64,000 bases of DNA, taken from an uncultured Streptococcus sp. (GTDB lineage Bacteria > Bacillota > Bacilli > Lactobacillales > Streptococcaceae). This document shows, in pieces, positions 9,765-18,681 of the stretch. Under the pieces are notes generated by a model. It did not search any database. It was given only the letters and a program-made list of their open reading frames with translations, and was not told where the DNA came from. Within the stretch, counting starts at the first letter, position 1. The number at the start of each line of letters is the position of its first letter. The translations under genes and the position numbers were made by a program. The stretch covers positions 1 to 64,000 of the forward strand of contig CAKQDX010000011.1 of NCBI GenBank assembly GCA_934229725.1. Direction: 5' to 3'.

Positions 9765-9780
9765 TTTTGATTCAATAGAA

Positions 9781-9812
9781 AAAAGAGCATGACCATACAA
9801 TCGTGCTCTTTT
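9781..9812. terminator. Bidirectional terminator
   Basis: Arms AAAAGAGCATGA and TCGTGCTCTTTT pair with one G-T wobble. A and T runs on both sides let it end both the phosphorylase gene and the convergent HAD gene. Confidence 0.8.
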
Positions 9813-9824
9813 CATTATCAATTA

Positions 9825-10460
9825 TTATCTCAAAATATCCCAGAGTTCTTGAGTGGTATGAGCTAAAAAATCGGGATTTTCCGCTAATAGCGTTTCGTTG
9901 GTTCCGAATCCCCAAGTAACAGCCAATGTCTTAATACCAACTGTTTTTCCTCCAATCAAGTCAAACTTGGTATCACCAATAATAACAGAACTGTCCTTAG
10001 GTGCCTGATTTTCGGTAATAGCCCTCTGTAAGACATCAGCCTTGTGTAAAGCAGTAGGCGTAGATCCATAAATGCCATCAAAATAGGCAGTGAGACCCAG
10101 GTGTTGGCACATCTTTTGGGCGACAGGCTCATTTTTGGAAGTAGTGATGTAAATTTTCTTATTAGGATTCTGCTTCAGTTCCTGAAGGACCTCTTTAATG
10201 CCATCATAGAGATGGGCTTCAAATTGCCCTTTGGTCTCATAATACTCTCGATAAATTTTGACAGCTTGGGCAGCACCTTCTTCACTAACTTCTTCTTTGA
10301 AGGTCACTTCTAGAGGTGGTCCCATAAAGGTGCGAATTCTTTGATCACTAGGAACAGTAAGGCCTAGTCTTTCAAAGGTTTGAACAAAACCATTGTGGAT
10401 GCCCTCAGAACTATCAATTAGGGTACCATCAAGGTCGAAAAAAATGTGAGTAATTGTCAT
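9825..10460 (-). CDS. HAD-superfamily phosphatase (phosphoglycolate-phosphatase-like)
   Basis: The 211-residue protein has the HAD type I layout: nucleophile motif FDLDGTLID near residue 8, a helical cap, ITTSK as motif II, and GDTKFDLIGG as motif IV. Family members remove phosphate from small molecules such as phosphoglycolate, nucleoside monophosphates or sugar phosphates; the substrate here is unknown. The ATG at 10460 follows a TTGGAG site by six bases, so the TTG four codons further upstream is not used. It is convergent with the nucleoside phosphorylase, whose products could include phosphorylated sugars, but a link is speculative. Confidence 0.8.
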   Translation of the reverse strand: MTITHIFFDLDGTLIDSSEGIHNGFVQTFERLGLTVPSDQRIRTFMGPPLEVTFKEEVSEEGAAQAVKIYREYYETKGQFEAHLYDGIKEVLQELKQNPNKKIYITTSKNEPVAQKMCQHLGLTAYFDGIYGSTPTALHKADVLQRAITENQAPKDSSVIIGDTKFDLIGGKTVGIKTLAVTWGFGTNETLLAENPDFLAHTTQELWDILR

Positions 10461-10532
10461 AGGATTCTCCAATACAGTATCTTTAGGTTTATTTTAACAC
10501 GATAAGACAGTAATAGTCGTTTTGGTTATTTT

Positions 10533-13247
10533 TTATTCTAATGTTGACATGACTTTTTTGCGTGTCATGGTGCGTTCTTGCTTGTTACCGAGTGCCTTGA
10601 TACGGGCCTCAAGTAAAATATGGCGTCCTTGAGGATTTCGTGTATAAATTAGCTCATATTTACCCAGGCTCTTTTGCACGTGTTCGAGAAAAGCAGTCGC
10701 ATCAGCTTTACGTTTTTCAAACATACTTGGTACAGCAAAATATTCGGTCTGGTCTATAACTTTTCGGCTAGCCTTTAAGATATAACGTTGATTTTCAATC
10801 GGGGCGAAAAATTCAGTTACGGCTTGAGCGAAGATTTCTTTCTCCTTCATCGAAGCACCTTTGAGATAAATGGCATTATATAAGGCCTGCTTACCATCTC
10901 TCACTACTCTAGGGGCAGATTCTTTAGTTTCAATTTGACCTGAATCTAACAGGGCTTGATGAATAGCTTTTCCGAATATTTCCAAACGTTTATAGGGGCT
11001 TTTATAGATGGCATATCTTCCCCAAACGATAGCTAGTGCAATAATGGAGAGCAAAAGAATTGAAAGATCAAAGTTTGATAATCTCCCACTAATCAGATAT
11101 TTGCTAGCGTCAAAGATATTATAGGTAATAAAGAACGCTTGAAAGAGTAGGAGTACTTTCTTCCAATCGTTAAGGTAAGCCATGGGTATAAAGTGTTTGT
11201 CAACGTCAACCTCATTAGTCACATCAATGTCCTCATAAAGAGGCAAGGCTTGTTGCCATCGGTCTTTTAGTTCCTGTCGATTCTGAGATTGCCGTACGGT
11301 GTTTTGATTGAGTTTCTCCAAGCTTTTTCGGTTGAATTTGAGATTATTAAACTCCAGTCGCTCCATGCCAGACTCAATCGTCTGCTCAGAATAATGAAGG
11401 CCTAGAAATTGCTTCATGCGACGATTTAACAAGTCTAAGTCGGGACTTAGCTCATATAATTGCAGCTCGTTAATCTCAGCGTATTTTTCCTCAATACTTT
11501 GAGTTTCATACCAGTGTCTTGATGAAAAATTAATGGAAATCAAATGCCAGATATTACTGGTTTTACCAGGATTGTCATTCCAAATTCGGATAGCACGGCC
11601 ACGCATTTGATTGCTTAGCATAAAACTGCCAACAAAACTAGCTAAAATGAGGGAATTCACACAGGGAGCATCCCATCCCTCACCCAGAAGAGATTTGGTT
11701 CCAATAATCACCTGGATATATCCATCTTGGAAAAGTTGGGTAAGGGCAGTCACTAGGTCATGGTGAGAACCAGAAACACTGACTTTTAGATATTGATTTT
11801 GGCTTAACTGTCCAACAACCTCATAGGACAAACGAGAACTAGGAATAAGTTTTTCTAAAGGTTCTTTGGCAGCAGTCGGGATAATCACCAAACTTCCTGT
11901 CAATACAGCCATGGATACCGACCAGGACTGGTCGAGTATTTCTCTACGAATGGATTCGAAGTAAGAAAGAACACCAAGTTGTGTGAACTCTGCCTTATCA
12001 TCACCTAAATGGCTTTGAAAATCTTTGCGAATAAAGTCTGTCAGCACCAACTGTCGAAGATCGTCTCCCAAAGCTTGGTATTCCGCTTTAAAGATGTCTC
12101 TGATAGCCTTTAGTTTGCCTAGAGATTGATTGAGCAAAACATCTTGTTTTTTATTGCGAATGAGTTTAACTTGATTTCTCTCAATCAGACCCGTAGCTTT
12201 TAAATCACTTTTGATTTGGTCCAAGGCTTCTTCAGTAAAAGTGAACCAATTCGGTACTTGAAAAATGATACCATTGAGCAAGGTTTCAAACCACTCAAGA
12301 GAAAAAGCAGGCAAGGCCTTGGCCCCAAGTAGCTCTTGAAAATATTGTGGGAAAGGCAGACCCTTGGAACGTAAGAAAATTAGTATAGCAGAAAGGTATT
12401 TGGGATTAGTCAATAAGTCGTCGTCAGTAATCTGACCTGTCAGTGCCAAGCTAGATTGAATGGCACTAGAGAAGTTTTCATCCGCTGAAAGTCTATTTAA
12501 ACAGTCGTGTTTCTGCTTTTCAAACTGATCTAGGTGTTTTTGTTCTTCCTTAGTCGGAAAGGCAAAGTAAACATAGTCTTGATGAGGGCAGAGTGTCCCT
12601 TCCTTAACCAGTTCAGGGACGGTGATTTCTTCGTCAATAGGACCGCACATGCTAATATAACGCTCCCAAAGGGCTGGTTCTCCTTCGTAGGGAGGAGTAG
12701 CAGTCAAGGAGACCATTTTGAGATTTGGAAAAGATTTTCTAAAGGTCTCCAAACTCTTCCACCACTCATTACGTAAGTGGTGACACTCATCTAAACAGAG
12801 TGTTCCTAAAGCCAACCCCTTAAAGGTCTTTTTAAGGTCAAAGCCATTAAAATCGTAATGTTCTTGGTCGGCAGTATCGTCCGTATCTTCAGAAAGGGCA
12901 TCTCCCTCAAGCTGATTCATGGCACTATGAAGTGCTTGGTAGGTTGCAACGGTTATGATTTTGGGCTGTTTCAAGTCCTGCGATATGAGTTGGTCAGCTT
13001 GACTAGCATCATTTAAAAATGCCTCTTTAATACGATCAACCCATTGCTGCCTGATGGTGACGGTCGGAACAAGAATTAAGCTAGGATTTCCAAAACGCCT
13101 GATAAATTCAATTCCTAAGGTCGTCTTCCCTGATCCGGGTGCAGCTACTAAGTGAATCTTGCCATCTGACATGTAAGTATCACTCTTGTCAAGAATGCGC
13201 TTTTGATACTGTCGCCATTGTCCTTTAAATGAAAGCTCATGTAACAT
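10533..13247 (-). CDS. Superfamily II DEAD/DEAH helicase with membrane segments
   Basis: The 904-residue protein opens with a helicase core: Walker A APGSGKTT at about 36-43, Walker B DECHH near 154, SLTATPP as motif III, and a second RecA lobe with GTKSLLGEGWDAP and the QMRGRAIR motif VI. Unusually, two hydrophobic segments follow at about 695-715 and 725-745, and then a basic C-terminal domain. No nuclease or methylase motif is obvious, and no restriction or defence genes are adjacent, so its role is unknown. GGAGGG stands in front of the ATG. It is probably a real, expressed gene because the long frame is intact. It may follow its own promoter, as 72 bases separate it from the HAD gene. 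Confidence 0.8.
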   Translation of the reverse strand: MLHELSFKGQWRQYQKRILDKSDTYMSDGKIHLVAAPGSGKTTLGIEFIRRFGNPSLILVPTVTIRQQWVDRIKEAFLNDASQADQLISQDLKQPKIITVATYQALHSAMNQLEGDALSEDTDDTADQEHYDFNGFDLKKTFKGLALGTLCLDECHHLRNEWWKSLETFRKSFPNLKMVSLTATPPYEGEPALWERYISMCGPIDEEITVPELVKEGTLCPHQDYVYFAFPTKEEQKHLDQFEKQKHDCLNRLSADENFSSAIQSSLALTGQITDDDLLTNPKYLSAILIFLRSKGLPFPQYFQELLGAKALPAFSLEWFETLLNGIIFQVPNWFTFTEEALDQIKSDLKATGLIERNQVKLIRNKKQDVLLNQSLGKLKAIRDIFKAEYQALGDDLRQLVLTDFIRKDFQSHLGDDKAEFTQLGVLSYFESIRREILDQSWSVSMAVLTGSLVIIPTAAKEPLEKLIPSSRLSYEVVGQLSQNQYLKVSVSGSHHDLVTALTQLFQDGYIQVIIGTKSLLGEGWDAPCVNSLILASFVGSFMLSNQMRGRAIRIWNDNPGKTSNIWHLISINFSSRHWYETQSIEEKYAEINELQLYELSPDLDLLNRRMKQFLGLHYSEQTIESGMERLEFNNLKFNRKSLEKLNQNTVRQSQNRQELKDRWQQALPLYEDIDVTNEVDVDKHFIPMAYLNDWKKVLLLFQAFFITYNIFDASKYLISGRLSNFDLSILLLSIIALAIVWGRYAIYKSPYKRLEIFGKAIHQALLDSGQIETKESAPRVVRDGKQALYNAIYLKGASMKEKEIFAQAVTEFFAPIENQRYILKASRKVIDQTEYFAVPSMFEKRKADATAFLEHVQKSLGKYELIYTRNPQGRHILLEARIKALGNKQERTMTRKKVMSTLE

Positions 13248-13463
13248 AATTTCCCTCCAGTGTTACTTATCATTATAACATAGTTCCATGACCTAACCTG
13301 CCCCTGTTAATGTTTGCAAGGTCTTAAAACACTCATTGTTGGATTATTTAATAGGACCGATTCAAATTCGCTTCTAAAACAAGCTATTAGCCATTGACAT
13401 TAAAGAAATTTTAAGATAACGTTAAAGGTAACTGATAGCCCTGATTACAATTAAGGAGTTTAA

Positions 13464-14432
13464 ATGAAAAAAACAAATTTTCTTTATTTAGTAGCCATTC
13501 TAGCTATTATTTCAGGCCTCTTTTTGTACTATTTACCGAGTATGAACCTTGGAAACAGTGCCCATGATAGTAAGACTAGTCACACCTTTAAAGCTAAGAC
13601 TATTGTTCATGATTTTGGAACAACGGAGTTGAAAAAAGCGCCCAAACGTATTGTTATCCTTGATAACCTATACGGTGAAATCCTAGAACCGCTTGACCTC
13701 ACACCAGTGGGCGCCACAACAGGGCAGGAAGGGAGTCAGGAGTTCTCCACTCTCTTTAAGAAACACTACAAGGATGCAAATGTGGTCTCTGTCGGCTGGC
13801 AAAAGACTCCTGACTTGGAAAAAATCAAGGAACTAAAGCCAGATCTTATCCTTATGACAGTAGACCAAGAAGATCTCTATGACAAGCTTTCAGAGATTGC
13901 CCCAACCGTTGGTTATCGCATAAACACAGATGAAAATTGGGATTACCACGAAACCTCGCTAAAGGTTGCCGAAATATTTGACAAGCGTGATGAGATGAAA
14001 GATGCACTTGATAGAATGGACGCCAAGGAAGCCGTTTTTGCCGAAAATGTTAAGGCTAAGTTTGGTGACCAAAAGCTCATGTATCTGCGCGTGACGGGCA
14101 ATGACATTCGCTATTATGCTTATGGACATTTTGGTTATCTCTATGACACTTACAAGTTTAATCGTGCTCAAACCTTTAATCCAGAGGATATGTACCAAGC
14201 TATTGATATTGATAAACTCAAAGACATCAATCCAGATCTCTTGATTGTTCAAGCAGATTCACAAGATCTCCTTGATAATAAGCTAAAGAATACACCTGTT
14301 TGGAGCAATCTAAGAGCTGTTCAAAATAACAATGTTATCTATGCAGATTATTCAACCTACATGCTCGGCTTTGGAATCGTCTCTCAGGAAGCTATTATGA
14401 ATCAGATTTCGGACGAATGGGGACTGAAATAA
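13464..14432 (+). CDS. Iron-siderophore-type ABC substrate-binding protein, orphan
   Basis: The 322-residue protein has an N-terminal hydrophobic segment (about 6-26) and then a periplasmic-binding-protein-2 fold: APKRIVILDNLYGEIL, ELKPDLILMTVDQ, INPDLLIVQAD and a final NNNVIYADYS strand. This family captures ferric siderophores, heme or cobalamin outside the membrane. No lipobox cysteine follows the hydrophobic segment, so it is likely a membrane-anchored or secreted form and not a lipoprotein. No permease or ATPase lies nearby. A TTAAGGAG site precedes the ATG. The ligand is unknown. Confidence 0.75.
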   Translation: MKKTNFLYLVAILAIISGLFLYYLPSMNLGNSAHDSKTSHTFKAKTIVHDFGTTELKKAPKRIVILDNLYGEILEPLDLTPVGATTGQEGSQEFSTLFKKHYKDANVVSVGWQKTPDLEKIKELKPDLILMTVDQEDLYDKLSEIAPTVGYRINTDENWDYHETSLKVAEIFDKRDEMKDALDRMDAKEAVFAENVKAKFGDQKLMYLRVTGNDIRYYAYGHFGYLYDTYKFNRAQTFNPEDMYQAIDIDKLKDINPDLLIVQADSQDLLDNKLKNTPVWSNLRAVQNNNVIYADYSTYMLGFGIVSQEAIMNQISDEWGLK

Positions 14433-14444
14433 CGTAAAAACGTG

Positions 14445-14475
14445 AAAAACGTGCGCATTGGCACGTTTTTTACTT
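14445..14475 (+). terminator. Terminator after the substrate-binding protein gene
   Basis: Arms AAAAACGTGC and GCACGTTTTT with a six-base loop, then a T-rich tail. It lies between convergent genes and may act on both strands. Confidence 0.85.
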
Positions 14476-14491
14476 GTTCTTAAAAAGTCGT

Positions 14492-15832
14492 CTAGCTAAC
14501 AAATAAGCGTCGAATATGTTTTCGTAAAGCAAAATAGAGTTGAATGGTCATGGGAATCCAAATCAAGGGCTCACATAAGATAACGCCAAGGTAACCCAAA
14601 TATGGAATAACTAAGATAACAAAGAGAATTTTACCAAAAAGCTCAATGAAACTAGATGTCAAAGGCGTTAATTTTTTTCCTAGTCCCTGCAGGCAATTTC
14701 TAAAAATGAAAAGCATCCCTAAAATGGGATAAAAGAGGGAGCTGATACGCAGATAGCGACTGGCATTTTCAATAATAATGGCCTCGTTTGAACCAGAGAT
14801 AAGTCCTGCTAGAAATGGACTAGCCATATAGAGGATGGCACAAGCCATTAGGGACCAAGTTATGGAAACAAGGCAAGATTGTTTCAGCCCTGTTAGAATA
14901 CGTTCAAACTGCTTGGCCCCGAAATTTTGCGAGGTAAAGGTCGTGACCCCAGCAGCAAGAGAGGTCAAAGGGAGTACAGCGAAAGACATGATGCGTCTCG
15001 CTGCCACCTGAGCACTAATAATAAGAGGACCAAAGCCGTTAATGGCATATTGTAAGGTGACAGTCCCGATAGATACAATGGAATTCATGAGTCCCATTGC
15101 CATACCCTGACCAAAAAGGTCTAGATAAAGACTTGAATCAAAAACAAAATCAGACTTGCTAGGAAGTAGAAAGCCCACCCGTTTCTTGATGTAGCATAGA
15201 CAGAGGATAGCTGAAAGCCCTTGTGAGATAATCGTTGCCAAACCAGCAGACTGAACACCAAGATGGAGCTGGGTGATAAAGAAGAGGTCTAGGATAATAT
15301 TGACAAAGGCTGAAAAAATCAGGAAATAAAGGGCAGCTAGACTATCACCAACAGCTCTTAAAAGCCCAGCGCAAAGATTATAGCCCATGGTAACACCCAC
15401 ACCGGAAACAATCATGGAGATGTATTGATGGGATTGATTGATAATCGATTTAGGAGTTCCTAAAAAGCTCAATAAGGGATAGAGACCAAAATGCCCTAGC
15501 AGCATAACTAAGATACTCAATCCAAGAGCAATAACAAATGTAGCCGCAACGGACTGACGAAGTTTGCTATCATTTTGCGCCCCATAATAACGGGCGATAA
15601 CAACGCCCATACCATTACCAAGTCCAAGAGCAAATCCGATAACCAAATCAAAAATAGCAGTAGAAGCACCTACAGCCGCCAAGGCATCAGGACCAAGAAA
15701 GCGACCAACAATCATAACATCAGCCGTGTTGTAGAGTTGTTGGAAAATATTGGACACTAAGATAGGCAAGACAAAGATTAAAAGAGACCGCAAAATAGGG
15801 CCTCGTAACAAGTCAACAGACGAATTTTTCAT
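14492..15832 (-). CDS. MATE-family multidrug/sodium antiporter
   Basis: The 446-residue integral membrane protein has about twelve hydrophobic helices. Its N-terminal region (SNIFQQLYNTADVMIVGRFLG, then ALAAVGAS) is typical of MATE transporters, which export drugs or metabolites against Na+ or H+. The ATG at 15832 starts MKNSSVDLLRG. No ribosome-binding site precedes it, but a promoter with a perfect -10 ends seven bases before it, so translation from a leaderless message is suggested. A TTG eight codons upstream also lacks a site. It is followed by the convergent substrate-binding gene. Confidence 0.85.
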   Translation of the reverse strand: MKNSSVDLLRGPILRSLLIFVLPILVSNIFQQLYNTADVMIVGRFLGPDALAAVGASTAIFDLVIGFALGLGNGMGVVIARYYGAQNDSKLRQSVAATFVIALGLSILVMLLGHFGLYPLLSFLGTPKSIINQSHQYISMIVSGVGVTMGYNLCAGLLRAVGDSLAALYFLIFSAFVNIILDLFFITQLHLGVQSAGLATIISQGLSAILCLCYIKKRVGFLLPSKSDFVFDSSLYLDLFGQGMAMGLMNSIVSIGTVTLQYAINGFGPLIISAQVAARRIMSFAVLPLTSLAAGVTTFTSQNFGAKQFERILTGLKQSCLVSITWSLMACAILYMASPFLAGLISGSNEAIIIENASRYLRISSLFYPILGMLFIFRNCLQGLGKKLTPLTSSFIELFGKILFVILVIPYLGYLGVILCEPLIWIPMTIQLYFALRKHIRRLFVS

Positions 15833-15838
15833 AGAACT

Positions 15839-15867
15839 ATTATAACAAGATAGCAAGTGTGAGACAA
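15839..15867 (-). promoter_or_regulatory. Promoter of the MATE gene, leaderless layout
   Basis: On the minus strand, TTGTCT (15862-15867) and a perfect TATAAT (15839-15844) are 17 bases apart. Six bases separate the -10 from the ATG, so transcription would start at or next to the A of the start codon. Confidence 0.65.
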
Positions 15868-15872
15868 TCTAA

Positions 15873-15898
15873 AAAAAGCCACCTTAGGATGACTTTTT
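15873..15898 (-). terminator. Terminator of the GT-C-like gene, overlapping its 3' end
   Basis: On the minus strand, AAAAAGTCATCC pairs with GGTGGCTTTTT through G-U wobbles and is followed by T. The hairpin contains the last codons and stop of the gene. It ends a few bases before the -35 of the MATE promoter. Confidence 0.6.
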
Positions 15899-17428
15899 CA
15901 ATGCTTTTAGATAGCGACTGAGCTTTTGTGATACATGACTATAACCTGCCGCAATCATCGGAAGTTGTAAGTAAATATAAGGCAGGGTGTACTGACTCTT
16001 GGTCTCTGAAATGAGATGAAAGAGGATGCCTCCAAAGAGATAAAGGAAGGCATAGAGTCCTAGTGTTGCCCCATATCCCATTCGTTTATAGGCAAAGGCA
16101 TAATAGAACACGCCGCCCAAGTAGAGGACTAAAAGGTAACCTTGCATATAGGTTACGAAAAAGAGATGTAGGGTTCCATCATGATAAATAGATGTCGCAA
16201 AGCGATTCCACAAGGGTTGATACTTGTCTTTACTAGGTCCATTCCAGATGGATTGAAAACTCCCTTCAGTCCAGGAACTGATAAATTTAGTGCTGAAGAA
16301 CCAACTCGCTTCATCTGGATGATCTAAGAAATATTGTACCCGTTTGTCAAAGAGGTGATTTGCACTTTTCTCAATCTTATCAATATTTCCCTTTTTCTTG
16401 GTATAGATTTTTCGAACATAGCCGGTGTACCAGCCTGGCATACGTTTTGAGTCTGGTTCATCCTGCAAGCCCATGGCTAACCAAGCGATTTGAGGTGTTC
16501 CAGGAATTTTTTGATGGGTAGTTATTTCATAATAGCTAGTTGTCGCCTTATGCATAGCCATTGGAAAAGCGAAGAAGGCTAGTATCAAAAGTAAATAAGA
16601 GTAGCGTTTCTCTCTAAGTATCAACAGTATTAGAATACCAGATAATGCAAGGATGAGAATAATATTATTACTTCGCACCCAGTAAGCCAAGGTTAGCATA
16701 ATCACAGAAACTATAGCATTGCTAGCCTTACCATACCTCAAATAGCGTAGGAAAAACAGAATAGCAAAACTGGAAAAGAACAAGCCATACATGAGCCCGT
16801 AAGCAAACATAATGTTGAAGACTAGAGGTAAAAAACCAAAACTCATGATGACAGCTAAACGACTGATATGCGATCTTTTAAACAGTTCATCAGTGATTTT
16901 CCAAGTAGCATAGTTCATCCCAATGACCATAGCCAGATTAAGCACATAGAAAACCGAGATAACAGGTAGAGGAATCAGGTAAAGAATAAGCCTCTCAAAG
17001 CTAAGCATACCCAACTGGTGGGGATAACGGTAGAAGTAAGCCCCAGGTTTTATCAAGGAAAAGTTGCCAGCATTGAACTGTACTGCCCCACGAAATACGG
17101 TACCTGCATCGTCTCGTCCAGCAAAACTCGTCAGAAAAATCAGAACGAGCCCAAAACTGACAAAGCAAATGGTAAAAAACGTGAAGATTTGCTTGGTTGT
17201 ATAGTTCTTTAAAAGCTTGGGCCAGAGAAGCGTCAAAAGCAGGATAATCCCACCTGAAACATATACATACCAGGGCACGCTACTAATCTCAGCCCACTCA
17301 AAGTAACCGGTCATCATAGTGGTCCGAATAATCATGGCTGTCACAAAGAACACCCCGAATAAGACGAGCCCCACGTAGCGACCTAACCACTCTAAAAAAG
17401 AACTGGTCCGTGACATAAGAGCCTTCAT
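15884..17428 (-). CDS. Polytopic membrane protein, GT-C glycosyltransferase-like
   Basis: The 514-residue protein has about eleven to twelve hydrophobic helices. An early extracytoplasmic loop carries adjacent acidic residues (AGRDDAGT, near 105), as in GT-C fold lipid-linked-sugar transferases. A long hydrophilic loop (about 300-395) and a C-terminal HLISETKSQYTLPY segment, often seen in streptococcal PMT-like proteins, follow. It may move sugars onto cell-envelope polymers; this is an inference from topology. AAAGGAG stands six bases before the ATG. A perfect 22-bp palindrome lies between promoter and ribosome site, so it is probably under a dedicated repressor. No glycan genes adjoin it. 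Confidence 0.6.
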   Translation of the reverse strand: MKALMSRTSSFLEWLGRYVGLVLFGVFFVTAMIIRTTMMTGYFEWAEISSVPWYVYVSGGIILLLTLLWPKLLKNYTTKQIFTFFTICFVSFGLVLIFLTSFAGRDDAGTVFRGAVQFNAGNFSLIKPGAYFYRYPHQLGMLSFERLILYLIPLPVISVFYVLNLAMVIGMNYATWKITDELFKRSHISRLAVIMSFGFLPLVFNIMFAYGLMYGLFFSSFAILFFLRYLRYGKASNAIVSVIMLTLAYWVRSNNIILILALSGILILLILREKRYSYLLLILAFFAFPMAMHKATTSYYEITTHQKIPGTPQIAWLAMGLQDEPDSKRMPGWYTGYVRKIYTKKKGNIDKIEKSANHLFDKRVQYFLDHPDEASWFFSTKFISSWTEGSFQSIWNGPSKDKYQPLWNRFATSIYHDGTLHLFFVTYMQGYLLVLYLGGVFYYAFAYKRMGYGATLGLYAFLYLFGGILFHLISETKSQYTLPYIYLQLPMIAAGYSHVSQKLSRYLKALKKSS

Positions 17429-17441
17429 TGAAAGTCTCCTT

Positions 17442-17492
17442 TATATAGGTAATTACCTATATAGTTTAACATAGTCCTTAGAAAAATGTCAT
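17442..17492 (-). promoter_or_regulatory. Promoter plus 22-bp palindromic operator
   Basis: On the minus strand, ATGACA (17487-17492) and TAAACT (17463-17468) are 18 bases apart. Immediately downstream, at 17442-17463, lies a perfect 22-bp palindrome with core GGTAATTACC flanked by ATATA arms. It would cover the transcription start, which is the place for a repressor. I cannot name the regulator. Confidence 0.6.
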
Positions 17493-17574
17493 GAAAACCA
17501 GAAGAAAAAAGGGGTGTTTACAAGAAATTCATCAGTTTTTTGGTTAAGGTTAGTAATGGTCAGTGCTTTAAAAA

Positions 17575-17598
17575 AGAAAAAGACCGAAAATCGGTCTT
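17575..17598 (-). terminator. Terminator of the Rgg-type regulator gene
   Basis: On the minus strand, AAGACCGA and TCGGTCTT close a three-base loop and are followed by a T-rich run. It lies about 70 bases after the regulator's stop. Confidence 0.75.
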
Positions 17599-17667
17599 GA
17601 TTTTGAAGATAAAACTTCGATAAATGCTGGCTCCAAACACCTTGTAGAGCTTCTGATTGATATAAAC

Positions 17668-18588
17668 TTAGCTTTCTTTAAAAGGAATGCCAGTCTTATT
17701 TAAAACAGAAACAGCACTTAAAATTTTATTCTTGTCAATAGCTGAAGCATTAGAGTTGTCTAGGGCCTCGAAGGCTTCTAAAAAATGAATACAATCTCTT
17801 GCGATCTCAAGTCCTTTGGGATTGTTTTGTCGTAAGAAGTTCATGGCTTGGTAAAACTTAAAATTAAATTTTTCAGTATAGAGATGGTTGTAAGAAGGGG
17901 ATTTAAGGATGTTTTCTAAATCAGCGATTAATTTATTGGCATCCTTGAAATAAGCCTTTCTCGAAAAATAACCAATCATATGAATCAAAATAGCGATATC
18001 TTCTTTTTTTGAGGATAGGAAACTTTTTTTATTGTTAGCCATAGCATCTAAAATCTTGTCAGAACGATACTTGACCATTTCATAAGGGCAATCGGCTAAG
18101 ATATAGCTGAGTACTGAATACTCAAAAATCCCCCATGTATCAATACGATTTAAATAGTTTAAAACAATTTCTAATTCGTCATCCGTAAGTTTGGAGGTTA
18201 GGCTCAGTGTTTGAAAATAACTTTGGTAGGATAGTTTATAGACAGTTTCGAGAATGGGATTATCTGAATAATCACCTTCAAAAGAAGATTCGACTAATTT
18301 AAAGCCATCATAATAATGACCATTGTTAATCTTGACTAAAATTTCGTCCGATAAAGACAGTTCTTTTAAGATAGACTCCCCATTGTAGTAGCGGAAGAAG
18401 TCATTCCAAGTGGCCCCTATACGAATTAGGAGACGGCCAAAGTTATTAAGACTAATACCAGATTTTCCATGCTCAAAAACCCCAAGCATTTGAGGAGAAA
18501 TAATATTCCCAGCAGCTTCTTTTAAACTGTATCCCCGATCTAAACGCAATTGCCTGAAGGCTTGACCATAGCAAGAACGATTTTCCAT
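17668..18588 (-). CDS. Rgg/GadR/MutR-family transcriptional regulator
   Basis: The 306-residue protein starts with an HTH_3 DNA-binding domain (about 8-65, with SLKEAAGNIISPQMLGVFEHG and the family-typical NFGRLLIRIGATWNDFF). A helical repeat region of about 230 residues follows, the peptide-sensing fold of Rgg proteins. Rgg regulators usually control a neighbouring target cluster and often respond to a short secreted peptide. It is divergent from the five-gene membrane cluster to its right, which is its most likely target (inference). I looked for a pheromone gene in the gap and did not find a credible one. A -10 TATAAT and an AAGGAAA site precede the ATG. Confidence 0.85.
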   Translation of the reverse strand: MENRSCYGQAFRQLRLDRGYSLKEAAGNIISPQMLGVFEHGKSGISLNNFGRLLIRIGATWNDFFRYYNGESILKELSLSDEILVKINNGHYYDGFKLVESSFEGDYSDNPILETVYKLSYQSYFQTLSLTSKLTDDELEIVLNYLNRIDTWGIFEYSVLSYILADCPYEMVKYRSDKILDAMANNKKSFLSSKKEDIAILIHMIGYFSRKAYFKDANKLIADLENILKSPSYNHLYTEKFNFKFYQAMNFLRQNNPKGLEIARDCIHFLEAFEALDNSNASAIDKNKILSAVSVLNKTGIPFKES

Positions 18589-18620
18589 AAATAAAATTTC
18601 CTTTTAAATCTTCTAAGTCT

Positions 18621-18649
18621 ATTATATACCAAAAATCTGCAATTATTAA
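18621..18649 (-). promoter_or_regulatory. Promoter of the Rgg-type gene
   Basis: On the minus strand, TTAATA (18644-18649) and TATAAT (18621-18626) are 17 bases apart, about 30 bases before the start codon. Confidence 0.5.
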
Positions 18650-18681
18650 TAAGGAAAAAATATTTTCAAAAAAATATCTAT

